A stretch of 64,000 bases of DNA from Saprospiraceae bacterium. Its GTDB lineage: Bacteria; Bacteroidota; Bacteroidia; Chitinophagales; Saprospiraceae. The notes beneath the pieces are model-generated. The model was not told the origin of the DNA, searched no databases, and was given only the letters and a program-made list of their open reading frames with translations. This document shows positions 26,701 through 35,920 of this stretch, in pieces. Position numbers and translations under genes: made by a program. Where the stretch lies: assembly GCA_019187225.1 (NCBI GenBank), contig JABAQQ010000027.1:7766-71765 (forward strand), given 5' to 3'. Every line of letters starts with the position of its first letter. Positions within the stretch are counted from its first letter, which is position 1.

Positions 26701-28662
26701 ATGCGCAAAAAAACAGCAACAATCCGGCATTTCACCCACGCAAAAGCGACGGCGGCTGCGCTGCATTATTTCAACGGTGACGGGTTGGCGGCCAGCGTTT
26801 GGGTGCAGAAATACGCGCTCCGCGACGCGAAGGGGTGTTTTTACGAAAGCACACCCGATGACATGCACCGGCGGCTGGCGCGCGAGTTTGCCCGCGTCGA
26901 GCAAAAATACCCCAACCCCCTGCCGGAAGAAACCATTTACGGCCTGTTGAAGGATTTTCGCTACGTCGTGCCGCAAGGCAGCCCGATGGCCGGTATCGGC
27001 AATCCGTATCAGATCATTTCTTTGTCCAACTGTTTCGTGATTGCAGGGCCGGAGGATTCGTACGGCAGCATCCTGCACACCGACGAAGAACAGGTGCAAC
27101 TGATGAAGCGCCGGGGTGGGGTAGGGCACGACCTTTCGGGCCTGCGGCCCAAAGGCAGTCCGGTGTCGAACAGCGCTTCTACTTCGCCCGGTATCGTGCC
27201 GTTCATGGAGCGGTATGCCCACACGACGCGGGAAGTGGCCCAGGGCGGGCGGCGCGGCGCTCTCATGCTTACGCTTTCCGTTCGCCATCCCGACGTGGAA
27301 GATTTTATCGCCGCCAAAATGGAGCCGGGTGTTATGCCGGGTGTCAACCTATCCGTCCGCCTCGACGACGCTTTTATGCGCGCAGCGCTTGGCGGCAAAC
27401 CATACCGGCAACAATTCCCTGTAGATACGGCCAGGCCGCAGCGCAAACGCATGATGGACGCGGCGGCTTTGTGGCAAAAGATCGTTTACAACGCCTGGAA
27501 ATCGGCCGAACCGGGCGTCCTGTTCTGGGATACCGTGCTGCGCGAGTCCGTCGCCGATTGCTACGCCGACCTGGGTTACCGCACCGTCTCGACCAATCCC
27601 TGCGGCGAAGTGCCGCTCTGCGCTTACGACAGTTGCCGCCTCGTGGCGCTCAACCTGTACAGTTATGTCGAAAATCCGTTCCGGCCCGCTGCGCGCTTCG
27701 ATATGGAAATATTCGCCGGACATGTGCGCTTAGCCCAGCGCCTGTGCGACGACCTGGTAGACCTGGAAATTGAAAAGATCGAACAGATATTGGAAAAAAT
27801 CGCCTCCGACCCAGAGCCCGAAGAAATGAAACACACCGAATACGCGCTCTGGCAAAAGGTATTCAAAACCTGTTGCGAGGCGCGCCGCTGCGGCCTCGGT
27901 ATCACCGGTGCGGGCGACATGCTGGCCGCTTTGGGGCTGCGCTACGGCAGCCCTGCCGCCACACGAAAAATGACGGAAGTGCAACGTGTGCTCGCGCTCG
28001 AAGCCTACCGCTCGTCGGTAGTGCTGGCGCGGGAACGCGGCGCTTTCCCGATTTACGAAACCGGGCGCGAAGCGAAAACCCCTTTTATCCGGCGCCTGCA
28101 AAAAGCCGACCCGCAGTTGTACCGCGACATGCAGCAATACGGCCGCCGCAACATCGCCCTGCTCACCATCGCGCCTACCGGCACCACCAGCCTGATGACC
28201 CGCACGAGTTCGGGCATCGAGCCCGCCTTTTCGGTCGCCTATCAGCGCCGCCGCAAAGCCGACCCCGACGACCCCGACGCCCGCGTCGCTTTCGTGGATG
28301 AGAACGGCGACAGTTGGGAGGATTACGCCGTGTTCCACCACAAATTCGCGGAATGGCTGCGCGTACACGGCCACGACCCCGAAAAAACCGCCCTGTTGCC
28401 GCCCGCCGAACTGCAAACCATCGTGGAGACCTCGCCCTACCACCGCGCCACCGCTGCCGATGTGGACTGGCTCCAAAAAGTTAAAATGCAGGGCGCCGTG
28501 CAGCAATGGGTGGACCACGCCATCAGCACAACGGTCAACATCCCCGAGGATACGCCCCTCGAGATGGTGGAAAAAATATACCGCACTGCCTGGGAAAGCG
28601 GCTGCAAAGGCTGTACGATCTACCGGGAAGGGACGCGGGAGGGAGTGTTGGTGCGGCGGTAA
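26701..28662 (+). CDS. nrdJ: Adenosylcobalamin-dependent (class II) ribonucleotide reductase, short C-terminus
   Basis: 653 residues. Motifs of the large-subunit barrel are present: PQGSPMAGIGN, ISLSNC (first active-site Cys), RRGGVGHDLSGLRP, GRRGALMLTLSVRHPD, TNPCGEVPL, APTGTTSLM and the closing GCKGCTIYREGTREGVL. No small-subunit gene is nearby, which fits class II. Family members I know continue for 100-200 residues after the last motif, with a Cys-rich redox tail; here the protein stops three residues later. The tail may be absent, encoded elsewhere or lost. The ATG directly follows the palindromic element; no Shine-Dalgarno is visible. Confidence 0.88.
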   Translation: MRKKTATIRHFTHAKATAAALHYFNGDGLAASVWVQKYALRDAKGCFYESTPDDMHRRLAREFARVEQKYPNPLPEETIYGLLKDFRYVVPQGSPMAGIGNPYQIISLSNCFVIAGPEDSYGSILHTDEEQVQLMKRRGGVGHDLSGLRPKGSPVSNSASTSPGIVPFMERYAHTTREVAQGGRRGALMLTLSVRHPDVEDFIAAKMEPGVMPGVNLSVRLDDAFMRAALGGKPYRQQFPVDTARPQRKRMMDAAALWQKIVYNAWKSAEPGVLFWDTVLRESVADCYADLGYRTVSTNPCGEVPLCAYDSCRLVALNLYSYVENPFRPAARFDMEIFAGHVRLAQRLCDDLVDLEIEKIEQILEKIASDPEPEEMKHTEYALWQKVFKTCCEARRCGLGITGAGDMLAALGLRYGSPAATRKMTEVQRVLALEAYRSSVVLARERGAFPIYETGREAKTPFIRRLQKADPQLYRDMQQYGRRNIALLTIAPTGTTSLMTRTSSGIEPAFSVAYQRRRKADPDDPDARVAFVDENGDSWEDYAVFHHKFAEWLRVHGHDPEKTALLPPAELQTIVETSPYHRATAADVDWLQKVKMQGAVQQWVDHAISTTVNIPEDTPLEMVEKIYRTAWESGCKGCTIYREGTREGVLVRR

Positions 28663-28687
28663 TTGTTAACTTTTAAACATTAGATGA

Positions 28688-31600
28688 ATGAAGGAAACAA
28701 CATGGATCAGCCCGGCCAATTTCATCACGAGCAGCAGCTCTCTGAGCATCCTTTATCCGGAACCCGGAAAAAACTATCTTTCGGTAAAACGGAAATTGTT
28801 CTCAGCCAATACTCATTGGATATCCATGGACATACACCTCCCACCCGGAGCGATCATCCAGGATATCATCATCGGATATCAGGTCAGCCATTCATCCTCC
28901 TCCATCCGTCAGATAAAATTGATGGCAGCCGGCATTCCCGGAAATGAAACCACTCTTTTCGAGGATAATAAAGTACTGAAAAACACCATTCCTTCCACTT
29001 ATGCCGTCACCACAGGTGGTATCAACCTGCCGGGCGACAAAGTGATCATGCTTTCGCTGAAATGCGATTTACCTTCATCTTCTCACCAAATAAAGATCAG
29101 TTCGATCGGGATACGGTACACAGACCCTTCGACAGCGCAGGTTTCGCATTTGGTAGATATTGCGGCCCTGTATCCGGATATATATGCAGCCGTGGCGGAC
29201 GTTTCCGGAGACAATGTCTCATGGTTGATCAGAAGCGGGCATCATATAGACACCGCCGACCTGGTCATTCCCCGGCAGGTTACCCTGCATTTTGAGGGGC
29301 AGGGAGAACTGATCGTGTTGAACAACTGGAAATTGACCATCGAAGGGGGGATCGTAGCCGGATTGAACAGGATATTCCATACGTTTGATGACGTCAGCGG
29401 AGCGGTTACGGGCGACGTAAAACTACTGACTATCCCAAAGGTATTCCCCCAATGGTGGGGCGCTGTTCCCATCCCTGAATTTACCCTTGGGTATTCCGGG
29501 CAGGGGCCAGGTGATTTGTATATGGTCGTGAGCGACCAGCAAAATGACGGAACGATCTGGTATCAGGGAATTGTCCCACAGGGGGGTGGAACCATTCCTT
29601 TTAAAGTGGACCCATTTGCCGCGCTTAGTCCCGCTCCTTTTGTTTGGATCACCGTTTATTCGGAAAGGGGAGGCACCCAATTACAGCAGTTCAGCTTCGA
29701 TGCTGCTGCATTCGATTCGTTCAAAGGGACGACATTCCCGGCGGGCAACCCCATCACCAAGGTTACCGACATCCAATTGACCTACGCTGACAACTGGTCG
29801 CCCGCTATCCAGGCTGCAGTTCGCAGCCGGACTACTGATGATGCCAATGAACGCTACAAGAATTCCGGCACCTGGTGTTACATCCCGCCAGGCAACTATT
29901 ATTGCCACGATTCCATTCATTTGGATACTTCCGGCCGGATTTCCGGCGCCGGCGGGTATTTCAGCAGTATTTTAAAATTCCGGGGAAACATAGACGGCCT
30001 CATCGTTCATGGGATCGGAACCAGCCCGTTGGACGACCCATTCATGCACGGCGGCGGGTCCATGATCGAAAATTTATTATTAACACTCGAACTGCGCAAT
30101 AATGGCGAGGCCTTTCTGGGCCCGAAAGAAACGTTTCTTCCAACAAAAATCAATTGGGACAAGGGCAATGGCGTATTGGCCAAAGCGCGGTGCAGCCTGC
30201 GCAATCTGTGGATACTTGGATTTGGCGGCGACGGAATACGTTTCGATGGAACGGCTGGGTTAAATGTCAATACATGGTCGGTTATATCCTGCCGCCTGGA
30301 GCAATGTGTCGGACACGGACTGCATATTTTTGGTCGCGATGCGCACGCTGGCGTTTCCATCAATTGCGAAGCCAGGCATTGCGGCGGATCGGGCCTTGCC
30401 GAAAATTCAGGCTTCGGAAATTTGCACATCGGCTTTACTTCCAACATCTGCGGCGGCGCGTGCTTCCTCCAGGTCAAAGAAAGCGACGGCAACTATCTGT
30501 ACGCCCCGAATGATGGGGCTCCCAATTATTCCACTTATTTGGGCTGTTACGTAGAAGGGCATCCGCCCAGCCATCCTCCTTATTTTACGGGCAATCCGCT
30601 GGTAGTCGGGGGTAACCTTTCTTATTGGGCCAATGGCACTTCGGCAAGGACGGTAAGTTATCATGGCCTGTTTTCGCGACTTGGGTTTGGCAACCGATAC
30701 CCACATCGAGGAGAATCCTGGACGGTACCGGGTGATGGGGCAAATTTTTTAAGGATGTTTCATTCTCAGGATGGCGCCCGCGCTGCCGAGGTAGCCATCG
30801 AGGTTACGGCCGGCCCTGATGGCGCCGTGATCCCCCCTTACGGCGTATTTTCTACGGAAGAAAAGGAAAATGAGTGGGTACCGCTCCGAACTCCGGCCAG
30901 GATCGGATTCGTCCCGGATCAGGAATATGTTATCCCGCCCGGCGTTCCCACACCCATAAATGTCCAATGTAACCAGGTAGGTACCATCGGCAACGTCGAA
31001 GCGGGCGCGATCAAAAACCCGGATGTGGACAAATATTCCGACCCTCCCGTTAATTGTCCGTTCGTTAAAATAGAAAACCGCGTCAGGGCAGCCGAAGGAG
31101 ATGCATTGCACCCTGCCAAGGTGGAATTGTACATTACAACTGCCGGTCCCGGCGACATCACGGTCCGCAAAAACGATATTTTTTACACCGATTTATGGCC
31201 AGATACCTACCACCCTCAGGAGCGTGTGCAAAGGATTGATTTTTATTACCCCAATCTCTCGCCCGAAACGCTGGCTCCCAATGAAGTCAGAACCCTGACA
31301 GTCAGGTGTTTGCAAGCGAGAGCATTCGATCCAAAAGAAGATATGGCAATAGTCGGAGCGGGTAAGATCAACCACACCGAAATACCGGGTATCGTAAAAG
31401 TACATAATGATAATATGCCCACCAAGGGTGTAAACGGGACATTTTCGAGCAATTTGTTTTTCAAGGAGCGAAAACCTACCAGGGATGTAGATGATCCCCA
31501 GGATTTTCTCGCGGGAAAAGTATGTTTGGAATACACCGATAACGGGAATATCCGGACCACACCGTTTTTCTGGACCGGAGGCAATGACTACTATTATCAA

Positions 31601-31987
31601 CCGGGACAATTCGGTTTTGGGAACAGTATTGCCGATTCGTCCTTCTGGGCGACACAGTTTCTCGATGACGACGTGCCCGGTGAAAACAACGGGGTGCCAG
31701 GCGAACATATTTTTGAATTTACCGGCAGCCCTCACTACGATGCAAATGTGTTTCACGAGAGCGGGAATGTGCTTCCCCAGGAAAGTTTTCTGTGCATTCC
31801 GGATATTCGTTGTTCCTCTCCCAATGTCGAAATTGCCGCCAAATGGTTCGAGATAGAAATCGTAAACGAAGGAACAATAAACGAATATAAAGTCGGAAAG
31901 TATAAAGTAAAGGTTTACAATCATAATCCGAACGTGGTGCATGTCAGGATCGGCATGCTTTTCCTGCGGCGGTCAAAGCGTATTTAG
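28688..31987 (+). CDS. Large right-handed beta-helix protein (pectate-lyase / tailspike-like)
   Basis: 1099 residues, no obvious signal peptide or T9SS tail, starting 25 bp after the reductase gene. Residues about 170-260 hold a phage-tailspike-like entry (IPRQVTLHFEGQGELIV...PQWWGAVP). Residues about 360-660 look like a parallel beta-helix: NSGTWCYIPPGNYYCHDSIH, ISGAGGYFSSILKFRG, NLWILGFGGDGIRFDG and CGGSGLAENSGFGNLHIG. The C-terminal 400 residues are beta-sandwich-like. It may bind or cleave a polysaccharide. Lack of a classical signal is unusual if it is extracellular. The neighbouring reductase is probably unrelated. Confidence 0.68.
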   Translation: MKETTWISPANFITSSSSLSILYPEPGKNYLSVKRKLFSANTHWISMDIHLPPGAIIQDIIIGYQVSHSSSSIRQIKLMAAGIPGNETTLFEDNKVLKNTIPSTYAVTTGGINLPGDKVIMLSLKCDLPSSSHQIKISSIGIRYTDPSTAQVSHLVDIAALYPDIYAAVADVSGDNVSWLIRSGHHIDTADLVIPRQVTLHFEGQGELIVLNNWKLTIEGGIVAGLNRIFHTFDDVSGAVTGDVKLLTIPKVFPQWWGAVPIPEFTLGYSGQGPGDLYMVVSDQQNDGTIWYQGIVPQGGGTIPFKVDPFAALSPAPFVWITVYSERGGTQLQQFSFDAAAFDSFKGTTFPAGNPITKVTDIQLTYADNWSPAIQAAVRSRTTDDANERYKNSGTWCYIPPGNYYCHDSIHLDTSGRISGAGGYFSSILKFRGNIDGLIVHGIGTSPLDDPFMHGGGSMIENLLLTLELRNNGEAFLGPKETFLPTKINWDKGNGVLAKARCSLRNLWILGFGGDGIRFDGTAGLNVNTWSVISCRLEQCVGHGLHIFGRDAHAGVSINCEARHCGGSGLAENSGFGNLHIGFTSNICGGACFLQVKESDGNYLYAPNDGAPNYSTYLGCYVEGHPPSHPPYFTGNPLVVGGNLSYWANGTSARTVSYHGLFSRLGFGNRYPHRGESWTVPGDGANFLRMFHSQDGARAAEVAIEVTAGPDGAVIPPYGVFSTEEKENEWVPLRTPARIGFVPDQEYVIPPGVPTPINVQCNQVGTIGNVEAGAIKNPDVDKYSDPPVNCPFVKIENRVRAAEGDALHPAKVELYITTAGPGDITVRKNDIFYTDLWPDTYHPQERVQRIDFYYPNLSPETLAPNEVRTLTVRCLQARAFDPKEDMAIVGAGKINHTEIPGIVKVHNDNMPTKGVNGTFSSNLFFKERKPTRDVDDPQDFLAGKVCLEYTDNGNIRTTPFFWTGGNDYYYQPGQFGFGNSIADSSFWATQFLDDDVPGENNGVPGEHIFEFTGSPHYDANVFHESGNVLPQESFLCIPDIRCSSPNVEIAAKWFEIEIVNEGTINEYKVGKYKVKVYNHNPNVVHVRIGMLFLRRSKRI

Positions 31988-32017
31988 CGCCTGTGCTGAA
32001 TAGCGGAGAAGAGTCAT

Positions 32018-32114
32018 TTCCCGCAGATTTGCGCAGAAAAATGACGCAGATTTCCGCAGATCGGATCGAGGTCTGCGGGTTATCCGCGTATTTTTTCTGC
32101 GTAATTCTGTGGGA
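32018..32114. repeat. CGCAGATTT-word hairpin element
   Basis: An imperfect 43-bp stem: the left arm 32018-32060 (words CCGCAGATTTGCGCAG, ACGCAGATTTCCGCAG) faces the right arm 32072-32114 (GTCTGCGGGT, TTCTGCGTAATTCTGTGGG). The loop is 11 bp. It lies 30 bp after the stop of the beta-helix gene, in the gap 31988-32311, and belongs to the same word family as 23827-24117. It may work as a transcription stop, although there is no T-run. Confidence 0.85.
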
Positions 32115-32311
32115 ACCACTATTAAGCATCGCATACATGTAAGCATCGCCCTCCTTCTACTCAAAAAACGATCCCTTCCACTCAAAAAGACCCCCTGCCG
32201 GATCAAGTGCCCGCTGTTCTGCGCGGATTGCCCTGACTTTTGCCGCCTCATAATAAAAAAGGAGGTAGCCGAAAATCCTTTTCCAGAGTAGGCAAAATCA
32301 ATTAAACTAAT

Positions 32312-32947
32312 ATGAAAATGACAATCAGTAAAATCGCCGGAGGCTTCATGCTTACGGCCCTGATGGCCCTTGCGCTCTTCAGCTGCCAGAAAGACCAAAA
32401 CCCGGGTGCCGAAAACAATTCCATCGAATTTCAATCTGGCTTCAGCGAAGACCGTGACCAACCGATCGGCTGCGAAGCCGATATTCCGGCCATCCTGGCT
32501 GTGCCGGAAGGCAACCGGCTGGCGTACCGCACTTATGCCACCGGCGTACAGATCTACGAAGTACGGCGCAGCACCAATGATCCAGATGTGTTCGTCTGGG
32601 TGAACACGGCGCCGTCTGCCGACCTGTATATCCAGCCCAGCTACAACAACTTAGTGGGTACGCATTACGGCGGGCCGACCTGGGAGTTTATTCAGGGCCC
32701 TTACAAGGATGAAAAAGCCGTGGCCACAAAATTGCAGGGCGTGACCGTGGATCCAACCGCCGTTCCCTGGCTTTTGCTGAAAACCGTCGAAAACCTCAGC
32801 TCTCCCGGCAACCAGGTGACCTATATCCAGCGGGTATGCACGACCGGGGGCCTGGCGCCGGCCATCACCCCCAACGAATCCAATCTCGGCCAGGTAGAGC
32901 ACGTGCCCTATACGGCTACCTATCTTTTCTTTGAGAAGAAGAATTGA
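32312..32947 (+). CDS. DUF3455-family lipoprotein
   Basis: 211 residues with a lipoprotein signal (LTALMALALFSCQKD, Cys about residue 27). The mature region matches the DUF3455 pattern: IPAILAVPEGNRLAYRTYATGVQIYEV, HYGGPTWEFIQG and VPWLLLKTV...GNQVTYIQRV. Members are secreted proteins of unknown function found in fungi and bacteria. It appears monocistronic. Confidence 0.85.
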   Translation: MKMTISKIAGGFMLTALMALALFSCQKDQNPGAENNSIEFQSGFSEDRDQPIGCEADIPAILAVPEGNRLAYRTYATGVQIYEVRRSTNDPDVFVWVNTAPSADLYIQPSYNNLVGTHYGGPTWEFIQGPYKDEKAVATKLQGVTVDPTAVPWLLLKTVENLSSPGNQVTYIQRVCTTGGLAPAITPNESNLGQVEHVPYTATYLFFEKKN

Positions 32948-33091
32948 TGCCTCTTTTGGGAAAGGGTGCCGATCTGAATATTTGAAAATCAGGCGAAAAA
33001 TTCGGTTTCCCACTTTGCCGGATCGAAGTCGCCGGCTACTTTTGCTTCAGGCAACTTTCATCACATGATCACACCGCTTTCCTGTTTATCC

Positions 33092-33133
33092 GCCCCCTGA
33101 TGACTGCACACCGGTTGTGCGCCGTCAGGGGGC
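33092..33133 (+). terminator. Stem-loop downstream of the DUF3455 gene
   Basis: A 9-bp GC-rich stem (GCCCCCTGA at 33092-33100 with TCAGGGGGC at 33125-33133) encloses a second small stem around CACACCGGTTGTG. It lies 145 bp after the DUF3455 stop, in the otherwise empty stretch 32948-33337. The following TGGGTGTTTGT is only weakly T-rich, so termination is plausible but unproven. Confidence 0.5.
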
Positions 33134-33337
33134 TGGGTGTTTGTATGAGGCTCTACATTTAAAAGGAGAATAAAATGATAAAACATTGCTTTGTTAAGAC
33201 TGCTTGGCGGACCTCAGATAGTTGAAAATTATTTCACAGGTAATGGATTCAAGGATATTTCAATAAAAATCAATAATTGCAAAAGCAACCTGGGATTACT
33301 TCATTCATGAATGAAAATAATACTGCCACTCATACAC

Positions 33338-33712
33338 ATGAAATATAAAATTCTCAATCTCGCTCTGATACTCACCTCTCTCCTCGGATACCTCGAATGG
33401 GGCGCCGACAACGAAATGTTCCTGTTCCAGATGGAGGGCGAAATTCTATCCAAACTGTTCAGCGACCCTGTTTCCGCTTTGCATCCGTTTACGGTTTTGC
33501 CATTGCTGGGACAGATACTGCTCATAATCACCTTGCTCCAGCAGCAGCCTTCTAAGATACTCACGTACATCGGGATAGGATGTATAGGAATATTGCTGGC
33601 GTTTATATTTTTTATCGGTATCATCGGTCTGAACTTTAAAGTGCTGATTTTTGCATTGCCTTTTCTGCTTGTTGCCGCGTGGACGATCCGGGAAAACAGA
33701 AAGCGCAAATAA
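33338..33712 (+). CDS. Small integral membrane protein
   Basis: 124 residues if started at the ATG at 33338; an ATG at 33311 would add nine residues. Hydrophobic segments lie near 5-20, 45-62, 68-92 and 97-112, with RENRKRK at the end. No family is recognised. It is convergent with the haloperoxidase-like gene. Its stop codon touches the terminator hairpin at 33718-33747. Confidence 0.6.
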   Translation: MKYKILNLALILTSLLGYLEWGADNEMFLFQMEGEILSKLFSDPVSALHPFTVLPLLGQILLIITLLQQQPSKILTYIGIGCIGILLAFIFFIGIIGLNFKVLIFALPFLLVAAWTIRENRKRK

Positions 33713-33717
33713 AAACA

Positions 33718-33747
33718 GCCGCTTCACAGTGTTACCTGCAAAGCGGC
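33718..33747 (-). terminator. Terminator hairpin of the haloperoxidase-like gene
   Basis: On the minus strand GCCGCTTTGCAG and CTGTGAAGCGGC form a 12-bp stem with G-T wobbles around a GTAACA loop, followed by TGTTTTTATTT. A near-identical hairpin sits after the next minus-strand gene (35315-35344). Confidence 0.8.
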
Positions 33748-33813
33748 CTTTTGCAACCAATCCAGCCATTGTAAACAATGCTGCCCAGAGGGCGGTATGT
33801 ATACTCGAAGCGT

Positions 33814-35130
33814 TTATTTCTTCTGCGTTATCAGCAGACCCTTCACATTTTCACCCACTTTTTTGCCCTGCGCATTGCCGGTTTCCGTGGAAGAGCGGTA
33901 GTGTATACCGCCGTATACCCGCGAAACGGCTGCTTCCCTGGCAGCTGCATCAAAACCGTTGAAGGTACGGGGGCTCATGCCCAGCACATCGTAGGTGTGA
34001 TCGGTGAAGCCGTAGTTCTGGCCGAAAACCGATTCCATGGCATACCCCGCCGATCCGGAGATCGTACCGTGCGCAGCCGAATATTCCGGGTGCGGGGGTG
34101 TGGAAATGAGGGCATTCCAATCACCATAGCCCATGTGTTTCCGGATATACGTGACGGGGCGTATCTGGTGGTACTTGTATTTGGTTTGCCAGCAGCTGAT
34201 GGTCGCGTCGTGCATGGTGATGCCCAGTCGCAGGTAAGCGTCGGCGGCTTTCATCAGTCCGGGGTCTTTCTTGTCCAGCACCTGGTTTAAAATACTGAAC
34301 CAGTGGCCGAACACAGACACATATTGTCCGTTGGGCGCGTCGTCCCAGAACTTAGCGATCGCTTTTTGTTCTTCCGTCAGGGATTGGGAAATATCGTACA
34401 CTTCCTTCGCCATGTTGTAGAACGGCGTGCCGGGGTCTTTCGAGAACGGGGTCGGTGCGACCGGTATGGTATTCAGAATGCTGCCCGCCAGGATGGTCCT
34501 GTTGTTGGCCCAGCCCGGAACATTGGCCGGCGCCGAAGAGGTAGGCTCCCAATACCCCTCTCCCAACGGCGTATAGGGAATATTGGCAGCATTGGCGCCA
34601 TCCTGTTTGCTCCACTCGATGACCGCCTGGGCTACCTGTTTCCCGAACTGAACGGCCTCATCCAGGTCGGTGGCAGGGTTTGCCTCATCGTTGTATTTGG
34701 CAAACCAGGCTTGTTCCAGCGAGTCAATGCGCTGAAGATTTTCCGGTTTGGCCGGGTAAAAAAAGCGCATCATTTCAGCCATGGCCGCATTGGCCGACGC
34801 AGGCCAGTACAAAGGCTTGCCCTGCGGCGGCTGCGGCAACTGGATTGCGCCGTTCAAACTACCTGCAATACTTTTATACTGATGATCGCCCTGTACCAGC
34901 GCTTCATAAAGTGCTACGCCAGTGTACGCAAAAGGGCGCGAAAACGCGACGTGGGTGACGCCCGACGTGTTTTTGATCACCTGCAGATGCAGGCCGATCC
35001 ACTCCTGGATCAGCTCCGAATTGTGGTTTTTGAAGGCAGAGGAGTTATCAGTGTCCTCCGATTTTTCGCACGAGTAGGCTGCGAACAGGACAGACAATAA
35101 GAACAGAAAGAGCAAGATGTGTTTTTTCAT
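33814..35130 (-). CDS. Vanadium-haloperoxidase / PAP2-like lipoprotein
   Basis: 438 residues from the ATG at 35130, giving a lipoprotein signal (FLFLLSVLFAAYSCEKS). The C-terminal third has the vanadate-binding framework of vanadium-dependent haloperoxidases: KYHQIRPVTYIR, HPEYSAAHGTISG and SRVYGGIHYRSS. In this set the usual SGH is AAH and the last motif's Asp is Ser, so the activity may be phosphatase-like or altered. Probably outer-membrane anchored. A CACCTTTG-containing 20-bp motif lies 46-65 bp upstream. Confidence 0.85.
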   Translation of the reverse strand: MKKHILLFLFLLSVLFAAYSCEKSEDTDNSSAFKNHNSELIQEWIGLHLQVIKNTSGVTHVAFSRPFAYTGVALYEALVQGDHQYKSIAGSLNGAIQLPQPPQGKPLYWPASANAAMAEMMRFFYPAKPENLQRIDSLEQAWFAKYNDEANPATDLDEAVQFGKQVAQAVIEWSKQDGANAANIPYTPLGEGYWEPTSSAPANVPGWANNRTILAGSILNTIPVAPTPFSKDPGTPFYNMAKEVYDISQSLTEEQKAIAKFWDDAPNGQYVSVFGHWFSILNQVLDKKDPGLMKAADAYLRLGITMHDATISCWQTKYKYHQIRPVTYIRKHMGYGDWNALISTPPHPEYSAAHGTISGSAGYAMESVFGQNYGFTDHTYDVLGMSPRTFNGFDAAAREAAVSRVYGGIHYRSSTETGNAQGKKVGENVKGLLITQKK

Positions 35131-35175
35131 GATTTTTAAAAAGTTGAAAGAGTTTTTGTGAATAATTGAATTTAG

Positions 35176-35195
35176 GGCACAAAGGTGCAGGCGCC
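35176..35195 (-). promoter_or_regulatory. 20-bp motif upstream of the haloperoxidase-like gene
   Basis: The minus strand reads GGCGCCTGCACCTTTGTGCC. It is identical at 18 of 20 positions to the motif upstream of the PKD protein gene (42295-42314). The CACCTTTG core resembles the Bacteroidota -7 box TAnnTTTG. Confidence 0.5.
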
Positions 35196-35314
35196 CCGTT
35201 AGATCGTGCTTTGCTGACAAGTCCAGAGAATTGACTGAAAAGTTCAGGATGCACATTGAATAAAGTACCTATGCGTTGGGAGGCAACACTCCTGCATGAC
35301 GGGAAAATGAAAAA

Positions 35315-35344
35315 GCCGCCCCGCAGTGTTACCTGCAAAGCGGC
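35315..35344 (-). terminator. Terminator hairpin of the small lipoprotein gene
   Basis: On the minus strand GCCGCTTTGCAG and CTGCGGGGCGGC pair around the same GTAACA loop as at 33718-33747. Where that copy has T-A pairs this one has T-G wobbles. A TTTTTC tail follows. It lies 25 bp after the lipoprotein stop. Confidence 0.78.
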
Positions 35345-35369
35345 CTCTTTTTACCCAATCCAATCTTTT

Positions 35370-35804
35370 TTAGTCGCGCTCGAGCAGCAATTCATAGCGC
35401 GAACCGTCCACGATCCCGGACAATTCGAGTTCGTCGCCGTTGATGTCGAGATCGTACTTCATTTCGCTTTCCGTATCGCCGTCGAATATGAGTTCTTTAG
35501 CGTCTTCGTCCACTTCATACCCGCCGGTAGTATTCGTACTGGAACCGTCGGTGTACTGGAACGACCATGCGTAGTCGCCATTTGAACCTTCGGTTTCTTC
35601 AAATTCCAGCGTGGAAGAATTGAGCACCAGGTCCATCATTTCCAAGCCGTCAACAGTGAACGAAGTTATTTCCCATTCGCCGGCTAATTGTTCGTGCAGG
35701 GCAGGTCCGTCGTTTTTGTCTTTTTTGCATGACTGGAGGCCGGGAAGGGTGAGTAAAAGGAGGCTGAAAACCAATAAGGTTGATTTTGAAACTGCGTTTT
35801 TCAT
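35370..35804 (-). CDS. Lipocalin-like small lipoprotein
   Basis: 144 residues from the ATG at 35804, with a lipoprotein signal (VFSLLLLTLPGLQSCKKD). The mature part starts LAGEWEITSFTVDGLEM, the usual beginning of Bacteroidota lipocalin-like domains, and is followed by beta strands with Asp/Glu-rich turns. Function unknown. It lies alone between the protease gene upstream and the haloperoxidase-like gene, all on the minus strand. Confidence 0.78.
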   Translation of the reverse strand: MKNAVSKSTLLVFSLLLLTLPGLQSCKKDKNDGPALHEQLAGEWEITSFTVDGLEMMDLVLNSSTLEFEETEGSNGDYAWSFQYTDGSSTNTTGGYEVDEDAKELIFDGDTESEMKYDLDINGDELELSGIVDGSRYELLLERD

Positions 35805-35920
35805 TGTAATTGAATTGCTTTTGTGTTTAGGAAATGCTGTTCTAATCTCACATGCAAGAGGGTACCCGACACCTGGAGGTATCATCCTGGAAATTGTATT
35901 TTAAAAACTGCCGGTGTGCT

